The notes below the pieces were generated by a model. The model did no database searches, had not been told where the DNA came from, and saw only the letters and a list, made by a program, of their open reading frames with translations. The translations under genes and the position numbers were made by a program. A stretch of 64,000 nt of DNA from Paeniroseomonas aquatica (GTDB taxonomy: Bacteria; Pseudomonadota; Alphaproteobacteria; Acetobacterales; Acetobacteraceae), in NCBI RefSeq assembly GCF_030409335.1, contig NZ_JAUFPN010000042.1, forward strand, positions 1 through 64,000, given 5' to 3'. Shown here piece by piece: positions 51,699 to 59,647 of this stretch. Each line of letters begins with the position of its first letter. The first letter of the stretch is position 1.

Positions 51699-52691
51699 TC
51701 ACTCCACCCGGGCGCCGCTGCGCCGGGCCACGTCCAGCCATTTCGCCCGCTCGGCCGCGAGGAAGGCCTCGAAGGCCGCCGGCGCGCTGCCGCCATCGGC
51801 CGTCAGCGCCGGCAGCTCGCCGCCGAGCACCCCCATGCGCGCCCGGAAATCGGCATCGCGCGCCGTCGCGTCCACCGCCGCGCCCAGCCGCGCGACGATG
51901 GCCGGCGGGGTGCCGGCCGGGGCCAGCACGCCGAACCAGGCGGTCGCCTCGAAGCCCGCCAGCCCGGCCTCGGCCAGGGTCGGCACCTCCGGCAGCACCG
52001 CGCTGCGCGCCGCCCCGGTGGTCGCCAGCGCCCGCAGCTTGCCGTCCTTGATGAAGGGCAGGGAGGAGGGGATGTTGTCCATCCCCACATCCACCCGCCC
52101 GGCCATCAGCTCGGTCAGCATCGGCGCGCTGCCGCGGTAGGGCACGTGGGTCATGGCAGCGCCGGTCATCAGCCCGAAGAGCTCCATGCAGACATGCGGC
52201 GAGGAGCCGATGCCGGCGGTGCCGTAGTTCAGCCCGCCGGCCCGGGACTTCGCCAGCGCCACCAGCCCGGCGACGTCCCGCACCGCCACCTCGGGCGGCA
52301 CCATCAGCACGTTCGGCACCCGCATGAACAGCCCGACGGCCGCCAGGTCCTGCGGCCGGTAGGGCATCCGGTCGCCGTAGACCGCGAAATTGATGGCCCC
52401 GGTGCCGATGGTGGTCAGCAGCAGGGTGTAGCCGTCGGGCTCCGACCGGGCGACGAATTCGGCGCCGACGTTGCCGCCGGCACCGGCCCGGTTCTCGACG
52501 ATCACCGGCTGGCCCAGCCGGCGGCCGAGCTGCTCGGCGCCGAGCCGGCCGGTCAGGTCGGTGGTCCCCGCCGGGGTGAAGGGAATCACCAGGCGGATCG
52601 GCCGGTTGGGGAAGCCCTCCTGCGCCCGGGCCGGGGCGAGCGCGGGGGCGGCCAGCAGCGCCCCGGCCGCCAGCAGGCCGCGGCGCCTCAT
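51699..52691 (-). CDS. TctC/Bug family periplasmic solute-binding protein
   Basis: A 330-residue receptor with signal MRRRGLLAAGALLAAPALAPARAQ, family start FPNRPIRLVIPFTPAGTTDLTGRLGAEQL, VIVENRAGAGGNVGAEFVARSEPDGYTLLL, THVPYRGSAPMLTELMAGRVDVGMDNIPS and a C-terminal FLAAERAKWLDVARRSGARVE. Its ATG overlaps the stop of the upstream TctC gene by four bases, so these two receptors are translated together, which is unusual for proteins that normally work one per transporter. Confidence 0.92.
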   Translation of the reverse strand: MRRRGLLAAGALLAAPALAPARAQEGFPNRPIRLVIPFTPAGTTDLTGRLGAEQLGRRLGQPVIVENRAGAGGNVGAEFVARSEPDGYTLLLTTIGTGAINFAVYGDRMPYRPQDLAAVGLFMRVPNVLMVPPEVAVRDVAGLVALAKSRAGGLNYGTAGIGSSPHVCMELFGLMTGAAMTHVPYRGSAPMLTELMAGRVDVGMDNIPSSLPFIKDGKLRALATTGAARSAVLPEVPTLAEAGLAGFEATAWFGVLAPAGTPPAIVARLGAAVDATARDADFRARMGVLGGELPALTADGGSAPAAFEAFLAAERAKWLDVARRSGARVE

Positions 52692-53689
52692 TCCGCGCTC
52701 GCCCCGGACTTGCGCACCACCTCGGTCCATTTGGCGATCTCGGCCTTGATGTAGGCCTCGAAGGCGGCCGGGCTGGTGCCGCCGTCCGGCGTCAGCCCGG
52801 GCGGCATGCCGCCGAGGTCGGCGATCTTCGCCTTGGTCTCGGGTTCCTTGACCACCGCGTCGATCTCGGCGCCGAGCCGGTCGACGATCGCCTGCGGCGT
52901 CCGCAGCGGCACCTGCACGCCGAACCAGGCTGTCGCCAGCACCTCGGGGAAGCCCGCCTCGGCGGTGGTCGGCACGTCGGGCAGCGCCGGGCTGCGCATG
53001 GCGGTCGTCACCGCCAGCGCCCGCAGCCTTCCGTCCCGCAGGTGGCCGATGACCGAGGGCAGGTTGTCCACCGCCACCTCGATCCGCCCGGCGATCACCT
53101 CCTGCAGCATCGGCCCGGCGCCGCGGAAGGGGACGTGCTGCATCTGGATGCCGGTCACCGACTTCAGCAGTTCCCCGGTCAGGTGCAGCGAGGTGCCGAT
53201 GCCGGAGGAGCCATTGTTGAGCTGCCCCGGCCGCGCCCGGGCGTAGTCCACCAGCTCCTTCAGCGTGCGGACCGGCAGCGCATTGGTGACGAAGATGGCG
53301 TTCGGCACCTGCAGCATCAGCCCGGCGGCGGTCAGCTCCTCGGGCTTGTAGGGCATCTTGGCGCCGTAGAGGCTGTAGTTGATGGCGCCCGAACTGACCG
53401 TGCACATCAGCAGGCTGTAGCCGTCCGGCTCGGCCTTCACGATGGCGTCGGAGCCGATGTTGCCGCCGGCGCCGGGACGGTTCTCGACGATCACGCTCTG
53501 CCCCAGCCGGTGGGTCAGCCGCTCGGCCAGGATGCGGGCGGCGATGTCGGTGGTCCCGGCGGGGGTGAAGGGGACCACCAGCCGGATGGTCCGGTTGGGC
53601 CAGCCGCCCTGGGCGCGGGCCGGGGACAGGGCGGGGGCGGCGAGCAGCGAGGCCCCCGCGACCAGGGTGGCGCGACGCGTGACGATCAT
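52688..53689 (-). CDS. TctC/Bug family periplasmic solute-binding protein
   Basis: A 333-residue receptor; signal VTRRATLVAGASLLAAPALSPARAQ, WPNRTIRLVVPFTPAGTTDIAARILAERL, VIVENRPGAGGNIGSDAIVKAEPDGYSLLM, QHVPFRGAGPMLQEVIAGRIEVAVDNLPS. It is closest by eye to its downstream coupled neighbour (shared PFTPAGTTD and DNLPS/DNIPS segments), consistent with duplication. GGGAG nine bases before ATG 53689; a longer frame to 53731 is not needed. First gene of the two-gene unit. Confidence 0.92.
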   Translation of the reverse strand: MIVTRRATLVAGASLLAAPALSPARAQGGWPNRTIRLVVPFTPAGTTDIAARILAERLTHRLGQSVIVENRPGAGGNIGSDAIVKAEPDGYSLLMCTVSSGAINYSLYGAKMPYKPEELTAAGLMLQVPNAIFVTNALPVRTLKELVDYARARPGQLNNGSSGIGTSLHLTGELLKSVTGIQMQHVPFRGAGPMLQEVIAGRIEVAVDNLPSVIGHLRDGRLRALAVTTAMRSPALPDVPTTAEAGFPEVLATAWFGVQVPLRTPQAIVDRLGAEIDAVVKEPETKAKIADLGGMPPGLTPDGGTSPAAFEAYIKAEIAKWTEVVRKSGASAE

Positions 53690-53740
53690 TGGTACGTACT
53701 CCCGGTTTTGCCGCAGGCTATCACTCCGCACCGGGAATGG

Positions 53741-53783
53741 TCAGTCCACCTTTGCGCCAGGGCGGGTCAGTCGACCTTCGCGC
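53741..53783. repeat. Duplicated 3'-end fragment of a TctC gene
   Basis: The last codons of the 53767-54759 gene read on the minus strand GCGAAGGTCGACTGACC; about 24 bases further on the same strand comes GCAAAGGTGGACTGACC (near 53739-53757), the same end with two changes. It looks like a remnant of another TctC gene tail (GAKVD-stop) left by a recombination or duplication. Confidence 0.55.
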
Positions 53784-54759
53784 CGGACCGGCGGATCACC
53801 TCGGCCCAGCGGGTGTTCTCGGCCGCGATGAAGCGGGCGAAATCCGCCGGCGTGCCGCCGCGCAGCCGGGCCCCGACGCTGGTGACGCGCTCGATGGTCT
53901 GCGGCTCGGCGCAGATGGCGTTCGCCTCGCGGTTCAGCCGGTCGATGATGGGCTGGGGCGTGCCCCGCGGCACCTGCAGGCCGAACCAGGCGGTGGCGGC
54001 ATAGCCGGCCAGGCCCGGCAGCCCCGATTCGGCGATGGTCGGCACCTCCGGCAGGGCCTCGCTCCGCTCCGGGCTGGTCACCGCCAGTGCCCGCAGCTGG
54101 CCGCCGCGGATCAGGGCAATGGCCGAGGGCAGGTTGTTGACCCCGAGGTCGATCCGCCCGCCCATGATCTGGTTGGCGGTATCGGCGCCGCCGCGGAACG
54201 GGACATGCAGGATATCCACCCCCGCATCCGCCTTCAGCATCTCGCCCGAGAGGTGCAGGCTGCTGCCGCTGCCCGAGGAGGCGTAGGTCAGCTCCCCCGG
54301 CCGGGCGCGGGCTGCGTCCAACAGCCCGGCGAGGCTGCGGATCGGGCTGTCGCGGCGCACCACCAGCACGTTGGGCAGGTCGGCGAAGAGGATGACCGGC
54401 AGCAGGTCCTCCGGCCGGTAGCTTAGCTTGGCGTGCAGATGGGCGTTGATCGCCGCCGTGCCGATCGAGCCGAAGAACAGCGAATAGCCGTCCGGCTCGG
54501 CCCGCGTCGCCAGCTCCGCCGCGATCACCCCGGCAGCGCCGCCCCGATTCTCGGCGACCACGGCCTGGCCCAGCCGGCTGCCCAGCCGGTCCGCCAGCAC
54601 CCGCGCCAGCAGGTCGGTGGCGCCGCCGGGCGGGAAGGGGATGAGCAGCCGCAGCGAGCGGTTCGGCCAATCGGCGGGGGCCTGCGCCCGGGCGGGGCAG
54701 GCGGCGAAGGCGGCGCAGCCCGCGGCCGCGCCCCCGAAGCCACGACGTGACAACTTCAT
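53767..54759 (-). CDS. TctC/Bug family periplasmic solute-binding protein
   Basis: A 330-residue receptor, first of the four by transcription order. Signal KLSRRGFGGAAAGCAAFAACPARAQ (with an SRRGF twin-arginine-like motif), WPNRSLRLLIPFPPGGATDLLARVLADRL, VVAENRGGAAGVIAAELATRAEPDGYSLFF, HVPFRGGADTANQIMGGRIDLGVNNLPSA, FIAAENTRWAEVIRRSGAKVD. GGAGGAG site eight bases before the ATG. Separate promoter likely for the coupled pair downstream, since 77 bases lie between. Confidence 0.92.
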   Translation of the reverse strand: MKLSRRGFGGAAAGCAAFAACPARAQAPADWPNRSLRLLIPFPPGGATDLLARVLADRLGSRLGQAVVAENRGGAAGVIAAELATRAEPDGYSLFFGSIGTAAINAHLHAKLSYRPEDLLPVILFADLPNVLVVRRDSPIRSLAGLLDAARARPGELTYASSGSGSSLHLSGEMLKADAGVDILHVPFRGGADTANQIMGGRIDLGVNNLPSAIALIRGGQLRALAVTSPERSEALPEVPTIAESGLPGLAGYAATAWFGLQVPRGTPQPIIDRLNREANAICAEPQTIERVTSVGARLRGGTPADFARFIAAENTRWAEVIRRSGAKVD

Positions 54760-55010
54760 TCCGGCGTCTCCTCCGGGCGGTGGGGAACTCCCGCCCCCTT
54801 CCGCCGATCCAGTAGCGTTCCTGCCGCAACGGCAGCGGGGCAGGCAAGCCTTGCCGAAGCGCCGGGCTCGCCTTAGGCAACCCCGGCGCGGCGGTGGCCG
54901 CCGAGCCGTCTCGCCCGTGGTCGGGGCCAGGCGGTCGCCAGGGTGACCAGGTGTCGTTTATCGGGCAATCCCACCGGGCTTGCCCCGGGTCGGATCAGGG
55001 GCGCGGCCGG

Positions 55011-56804
55011 ATGCAGTTTATCAGGCTCTATGGGCGGGTCCTCCGCATGTTGGCGCCGGACCGCTGGGTGGCGGTCGGCCTGGGCATCGCCAACGTGGCG
55101 CTGGCCGGGCTGCTCTTCCTCGAGCCGGTGCTGTTCGGCCGGGTGGTCGACGTGCTCTCGCATGCCGCGGGCATGGGCCGCGAGCAGGTCTGGGACCGGG
55201 CGCTGGCGCTGCTCTCGCTCTGGGGCGCGGTCGGGCTCTCCGGCATCGGCGCGACCGTCGCGGTCTCGCTGCTGGCCGACCGCATGGCGCACCGCAACCG
55301 CCTCATCTCCATGCACCGCTACTTCGAGCACGTGCTGGCGCTGCCGCTGTCCTTCCACGGCGACGTGCAGTCCGGCCGGCTGATGAAGGTGATGCTGGTC
55401 GGCGCCGACAACCTCTTCAGCATCTGGCTGTCCTTCTTCCGCGACCATTTCTCCACCTTCGTCGCCGCCATCGTGCTGCTGCCGCTGACGCTGGCGATGA
55501 ACTGGCGGATGGGCCTGCTGCTCATCGTGCTGGTGGTGGTCTTCGCCTTCATCACCGCCATCGTCATCCGCAAGACCGAGTTCGCCCAAGGGCGGGTGGA
55601 GATGTTCCAGTCCCGCCTGGCCGGCACCGCCCAGGATGCGCTCTCGAACGTCGTCGTCGTGCAGTCCTTCACCCGGCTGAACTCCGAGGCGCGGATGTTC
55701 GGCGACATCGTCCGCCAGGTGCTCGACCACCAGTTCCCGGTGCTGAACTGGTGGGCGGTGGTCAGCGTGCTGACCCGCGCCGCCAGCACCCTGACGGTCA
55801 TCGCCATCTTCATCCTCGGCACCGTGCTGCACCTCGATGGCAAGGCGACGGTCGGCGAGATCGTCAGCTTCATGGGCTTCGCCACCCTGCTGATCGGCAA
55901 GCTGGAAGGCGCCGTCGCCTTCGTCTCGCGCCTGGTCTTCCAGGGCCCGAGCATCACCGAATTCTTCGAGGTGATGGACGCCCGCACCAGCGTGCCGGAG
56001 CGGCCGGGCGCGGTCTCCATCGGCCGGGCCGAGGGCGCCGTCGCCTTCGAGGATGTCGGCTTCGCTTATCCTGGCGGCGCCCGCATCCTCTCGGACGTCT
56101 CCTTCAAGGCCGCGCCGGGGCGGACCCTGGCGCTGGTCGGACAGACCGGCGCCGGCAAGTCCACCGCCATGGCGCTGCTGCAGCGGATGTGGGACCCGAC
56201 CGCCGGCCGGGTGACGCTCGACGGCCGCGACCTGCGCGACATCACCCTCGACAGCCTTCGCCGCAACATCGGCGTGGTCTTCCAGGAGAGCATGCTCTTC
56301 AACCGCACCATCAAGGACAACCTGCTGATCGGCCGGCCGGAGGCGACCCAGGCCGAGATCGAGCGGGCCTGCCGGATGGCCGAGGCGCACGACTTCATCA
56401 TCCGCCAGCCCAAGGGCTACGACACCATGGTGGGCGAGCGCGGCGCCAGCCTCTCGGGCGGCCAGCGCCAGCGGCTCGCCATCGCCCGCGCCCTCCTGAA
56501 GGACCCGCCGGTGCTCATCCTCGACGAGGCGACCAGCGCGCTGGACGCGGCGACCGAGGCGCGGGTGCAGATCGCGCTGAAGGCGCTGATGGCCGGCCGC
56601 ACCACCTTCATCATCGCCCACCGGCTCTCGACCGTGCGCGACGCCGACGAGATCATGGTCTTCGAGGGCGGCCGCATCCTGGAGCGCGGCACCTTCGAGG
56701 CGCTGGTGCGCCAGGACGGCCGCTTCGCCGAGCTGGTCAAGACCCAGCTCACCGCCTCGCCGCTGCCGCTGCCCCCCGACGTCTCGGTGCCGACGCCGGC
56801 CTGA
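55011..56804 (+). CDS. ABC exporter, cyclic beta-glucan type (NdvA/ChvA-like)
   Basis: A 597-residue half-transporter with membrane and ATPase domains fused. The N-terminal MQFIRLYGRVLRMLAPDRW, EPVLFGRVVDVLS and PVLNWWAVVSVLTRAASTLTVIAIFILGTVL follow the pattern of NdvA/ChvA, which export cyclic beta-1,2-glucan to the periplasm. The ATPase has GQTGAGKST, MLFNRTIKDNLLIG, LSGGQRQR and LILDEATSALD. It acts as a homodimer in the inner membrane. The synthase NdvB is not in the window, so a different lipid or polysaccharide substrate is possible. Start 55011 gives the family N terminus; the frame is open further upstream without homology. Confidence 0.85.
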   Translation: MQFIRLYGRVLRMLAPDRWVAVGLGIANVALAGLLFLEPVLFGRVVDVLSHAAGMGREQVWDRALALLSLWGAVGLSGIGATVAVSLLADRMAHRNRLISMHRYFEHVLALPLSFHGDVQSGRLMKVMLVGADNLFSIWLSFFRDHFSTFVAAIVLLPLTLAMNWRMGLLLIVLVVVFAFITAIVIRKTEFAQGRVEMFQSRLAGTAQDALSNVVVVQSFTRLNSEARMFGDIVRQVLDHQFPVLNWWAVVSVLTRAASTLTVIAIFILGTVLHLDGKATVGEIVSFMGFATLLIGKLEGAVAFVSRLVFQGPSITEFFEVMDARTSVPERPGAVSIGRAEGAVAFEDVGFAYPGGARILSDVSFKAAPGRTLALVGQTGAGKSTAMALLQRMWDPTAGRVTLDGRDLRDITLDSLRRNIGVVFQESMLFNRTIKDNLLIGRPEATQAEIERACRMAEAHDFIIRQPKGYDTMVGERGASLSGGQRQRLAIARALLKDPPVLILDEATSALDAATEARVQIALKALMAGRTTFIIAHRLSTVRDADEIMVFEGGRILERGTFEALVRQDGRFAELVKTQLTASPLPLPPDVSVPTPA

Positions 56805-56935
56805 GCCGCGGCCCGGGCCCGGTTTTCCTTGCCATCCGGCCGGGCGGTGGCGCAGCCTCGGCGCAAGGCCGGGACCGCGCAGGCCAGCCCGGGGGCCGCT
56901 CCCGGCGCACCGCCCCCGGCCAGGGAGGGTTCCGC

Positions 56936-57373
56936 ATGGTCATCGCTTCGATCCTCAAGGGTAAGGGCAACCAGGTCGTCTCGCTGGGGCCGGACGACAC
57001 CATCCTCGACCTGGCGCGGCTGCTGGCCCGCCACCGCATCGGCGCCGCCCTGGTCCGTGCCCCGGACGGCCGGCTGCTCGGCATCGTCAGCGAGCGCGAC
57101 GTCATCCGCGGCATGGCCGGGCACGGCACCGGCACCACGACGCTGCCGGTCAGCCAGGTCATGACCCGCGACCTGGTGACGGTGCTGCCGGAGACCCAGG
57201 TGATCGAGGCCCTGGGGCTGATGACGCAGCGCCGGGTGCGGCACCTGCCGGTGCTGGACGCCGGCGGCGGGCTGATCGGCATGGTCTCGATCGGCGACCT
57301 AGTGAAGGCCCGGATCGAGGAGGCCGAGCAGGAGGCGGAGGAGCTGAAGCACTACGTCACCGCCGCCGGCTGA
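56936..57373 (+). CDS. Two-CBS-domain protein
   Basis: A 145-residue protein made of one CBS pair: VVSLGPDDTILDLARLLARHRIGAALVRAPDGRLLGIVSERDVIRGMA and VMTRDLVTVLPETQVIEALGLMTQRRVRHLPVLDAGGGLIGMVSIGDLVKARI, then a charged helix EEAEQEAEELKHYV. CBS pairs bind adenosine nucleotides; stand-alone ones often adjust partner enzymes or respond to energy state. AGGGAGGG site before the ATG. Follows the exporter gene by 131 bases and is ended by a hairpin. Confidence 0.9.
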   Translation: MVIASILKGKGNQVVSLGPDDTILDLARLLARHRIGAALVRAPDGRLLGIVSERDVIRGMAGHGTGTTTLPVSQVMTRDLVTVLPETQVIEALGLMTQRRVRHLPVLDAGGGLIGMVSIGDLVKARIEEAEQEAEELKHYVTAAG

Positions 57374-57385
57374 GCCGCCGGCGCG

Positions 57386-57409
57386 CGTCCTTGCGTTGCC
57401 GCAAGGACG
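57386..57409. terminator. Hairpin after the CBS gene
   Basis: Perfect 10-base arms CGTCCTTGCG and CGCAAGGACG with a TTGC loop, 13 bases after the CBS stop. No T-run. Confidence 0.6.
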
Positions 57410-57457
57410 GCTGCCGCGGCGGGTGCTTGCCTGGGCGCCACCCGAGCGGAGGCCCGC

Positions 57458-57724
57458 ATGAACCACCACCACCGCAAGACCCTGCATGCCCTGTTCAGCC
57501 ACCCCGTCAGCGGCAACCTCGACCCGCGGCAGGTCCATGCCGCGCTGGAGGAGATCGGCGCCGCGGTGACCCACGGCGGCCATGGCCAGGTTCTGGTGAG
57601 CCTGAACGGCCATACCCAGGGCTTCCCGGCCCAGCGCCACAGCCTCTCGAAGGAGGAGGTGGGCGCGCTGCGGAAATTCCTGACCGCCGCGGGCATCGAC
57701 CCGGCGCGGGACTGGCCGCTCTGA
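57458..57724 (+). CDS. HicA-like small protein
   Basis: An 88-residue protein whose pattern MNHHHRKTLHALFSHPVSGNLDPRQVHAALEEIGAAVTHGGHGQV and later HSLSKEEVGALRKFLTAAGI is that of HicA-type proteins (double-stranded-RNA-binding-like fold; toxic members cleave mRNA). The His in the GGHGQV loop sits where the catalytic His of HicA lies. No HicB antitoxin gene is adjacent, so it is either solitary or a domesticated member. GGAGG site five bases before the ATG. Confidence 0.7.
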   Translation: MNHHHRKTLHALFSHPVSGNLDPRQVHAALEEIGAAVTHGGHGQVLVSLNGHTQGFPAQRHSLSKEEVGALRKFLTAAGIDPARDWPL

Positions 57725-57758
57725 GCCGCTAGCCCGGAAGTTGCTTGGCAGGCCGCCG

Positions 57759-57774
57759 GGCGGGAGCGCCCGCC
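57759..57774. other. Small hairpin upstream of dctP
   Basis: GGCGGG/CCCGCC arms with a 4-base loop in the gap between the HicA-like gene and dctP. Could end the HicA-like transcript or lie in the dctP leader. Confidence 0.3.
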
Positions 57775-57834
57775 TTGCCGGGCGGGGGCATTCCGCGCAT
57801 CTCTGCACCCAGGCAATATTTCGGGAGTCCTTCG

Positions 57835-58827
57835 ATGCCGATCCTTCACCGCCGCGCGCTGCTGGCGGCCCCCGTCCTGCTCGCCGCCCCCGCCCTGCTG
57901 CCCGGCGCCGGCGCCCGGGCCCAGACCAAGTGGCAGATGGCCACCGCCTATCCGGACGGGAATTTCCACACCCGCAACATCCGCGAATTCTGCGCCGACA
58001 TCGAGCAGGCCACGGGCGGCAAGCTGGCGGTGCAGCTGCACAGCAACGCCTCGCTCCTGCCGATGCCGCAGATCAAGCGCGGCGTGCAGACCGGGCAGGT
58101 GCAGGTCGGCGAGATCCTGCTGACCGCCTATTCCAACGAGGACCCCTTCTTCGATGCCGACGCGGTGCCCTTCCTGGTGCCCGACCTCGCCGGCGCCCGG
58201 AAGCTGGCGGAGCTGCAGAAGCCCTACATCGAGGCCCGCTTCGGCCGCCAGGGACTCTCGCTGCTCTATACCGCCACTTGGCCCGCGGCCGGCTTCTACA
58301 CCCAGGTGCCGCTGGCCAGCCTGGAGGTGCTGAAGGGCAGCCGGTTCCGCACCTTCAGCCCGCTGACCAACCGCTTCGCCGCGCTGGTCGGCGCCAACCC
58401 GGTGCTGGTGCAGCAGGCCGAGCTCGCCCAGGCCTTCGCCACCGGCATCGCCACCGCCATGGTGACCAGCGCCCAGACCGGCGTCGATACCTCCGCCTGG
58501 GACTATGCCAAGATCTTCACCCCGGCCGCCTTCTCGATGACCAAGAACGCGGTGCTGATCTCCCGCCGGGCGCTCGAGGCCCTGCCGGCCGACCAGCAGG
58601 CGGCGGTGCGGGCGGCGGCCAGGCGGGCCGACGACCGCGGCTGGACCTATGCGGCCGAGGCCCAGGCGAGCAGCCAGGCGCGGCTGGCCGAGAAGGGCCT
58701 GACCATCGGCACCATCCCGGACAGCGTCCGGGCCGAGCTGCTGGCGGTCGGCGCCACCATGACCGACGAATGGGTCGCCCGCACCGGCGAGGACGGCAGG
58801 AAGCTGGTCGAGGCGCTGAAGGCCTGA
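57835..58827 (+). CDS. TRAP transporter solute-binding protein (DctP family)
   Basis: A 330-residue periplasmic receptor of a TRAP importer. Signal HRRALLAAPVLLAAPALLPGAGARAQ, then TKWQMATAYPDGNFHTRNIREFCADIEQATGGKLAVQLHSNASLLPMPQIKRGVQTGQVQVGEILLTAYSNEDPFFDADAVPFL; a family Arg that binds the carboxylate is expected in the FRTFSPLTNRF segment. It would deliver an organic acid to DctQM, encoded just downstream. GGGAG site before ATG 57835. A GC-rich gap of some 260 bases with dyads separates it from dctQ. Confidence 0.9.
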   Translation: MPILHRRALLAAPVLLAAPALLPGAGARAQTKWQMATAYPDGNFHTRNIREFCADIEQATGGKLAVQLHSNASLLPMPQIKRGVQTGQVQVGEILLTAYSNEDPFFDADAVPFLVPDLAGARKLAELQKPYIEARFGRQGLSLLYTATWPAAGFYTQVPLASLEVLKGSRFRTFSPLTNRFAALVGANPVLVQQAELAQAFATGIATAMVTSAQTGVDTSAWDYAKIFTPAAFSMTKNAVLISRRALEALPADQQAAVRAAARRADDRGWTYAAEAQASSQARLAEKGLTIGTIPDSVRAELLAVGATMTDEWVARTGEDGRKLVEALKA

Positions 58828-59048
58828 GGTTGCCGCCGGGCCGGCGCTGATCGGCCTGGCCTGACCCGGCCGGCGGCAGCCGGCGCCGGCGCTGCCCGGA
58901 TCGCGGGCAGATCGGGCGCGGCGGCGGTTGCCGCCGCCGGCCGGCCCCTTGCGCCCTCGGTTTGTCGCGGCGCATGGTTCGCACCAGGGACATCGACGCC
59001 GGGCCGGCCGCACGCGGCCGGCCCAGCCAGCATCAGGGGACTTCGATC
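58828..59048. promoter_or_regulatory. Structured gap between dctP and dctQ
   Basis: Rich in inverted repeats: a long imperfect stem between about 58,832 and 58,877, and CGGCGGC-GGTT-GCCGCCG at 58919-58936. In transporter operons such structures often raise receptor mRNA over permease mRNA; that role is inference. Confidence 0.4.
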
Positions 59049-59102
59049 ATGGCGTTCACCCGCCGCGGCGCGCAGGCGGCCGCTTGCGCATGGGCCGGCT
59101 GA
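59049..59102 (+). CDS. Possible 17-codon leader ORF overlapping the dctQ start
   Basis: ATG 59049 has the best ribosome site in this stretch (AGGGGA, about seven bases upstream). The frame encodes 17 residues (MAFTRRGAQAAACAWAG) and stops at 59100-59102, six bases before the ATG 59108 of dctQ. The peptide looks like the start of a signal peptide. It may couple translation to dctQ, or be the leftover of a lost receptor gene. Confidence 0.4.
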   Translation: MAFTRRGAQAAACAWAG

Positions 59103-59107
59103 GCCGC

Positions 59108-59641
59108 ATGCGCCGCCTGCTCGATATGCTCTACAGCGCCGGCGCCGGACTGGCCGCGCTGTCGCTGCTCGGCATCTTCGGCATCATGATGGCGCAGGTG
59201 GTGATGCGCGAGCTGCAGCAGCAGCTGCCCGCCGCCGACGACCTCAGCGCCTATCTCTGCGTCTCCACCACCTTCTTCGCGCTGGCCGCCACCTTCAGGC
59301 GCGGCGAGTTGATCCGCGTCGGCATGCTGCTCGACAAGCTCAGCCCCGGCCCGCGCCGCCTGGCCGAGCTGGGCGTGCTCGCGCTCGCCGCGGCGCTGAT
59401 GGCCTACGTCACCTTCTGGACCGCGCAGGACATGCTTTTCAGCTGGGAGATCGAGGAGGTCGCCCAGGGCACCGTGCCGATCCCGCTCTGGATCCCGAAG
59501 CTCGCGGTGCCGGCCGGGTCCGGGCTGCTGCTGATCGCCGTCATCGACGAATTCATCACCGTGCTGCGCGGCGCCAAGCCGAGCTACGTGGTGGCGGCGG
59601 AAGAGCGTGCCGCCGCCGGCGACTTCTCGGCGGAGGTATAG
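59108..59641 (+). CDS. TRAP transporter small permease (DctQ)
   Basis: A 177-residue membrane protein with four hydrophobic segments (LYSAGAGLAALSLLGIFGIMMAQVVMREL; DDLSAYLCVSTTFFALAATFRRGELIRVGML; LGVLALAAALMAYVTFWTAQDML; LAVPAGSGLLLIAVIDEFITVLRG), the normal DctQ layout. Starts at 59090 and 59108 are both possible; 59108 gives MRRLLDMLY, typical for the family, and follows the leader ORF stop. Seven bases lie between its stop and dctM. Partners DctP and DctM flank it. Confidence 0.88.
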   Translation: MRRLLDMLYSAGAGLAALSLLGIFGIMMAQVVMRELQQQLPAADDLSAYLCVSTTFFALAATFRRGELIRVGMLLDKLSPGPRRLAELGVLALAAALMAYVTFWTAQDMLFSWEIEEVAQGTVPIPLWIPKLAVPAGSGLLLIAVIDEFITVLRGAKPSYVVAAEERAAAGDFSAEV

Positions 59642-59647
59642 CGCCCC

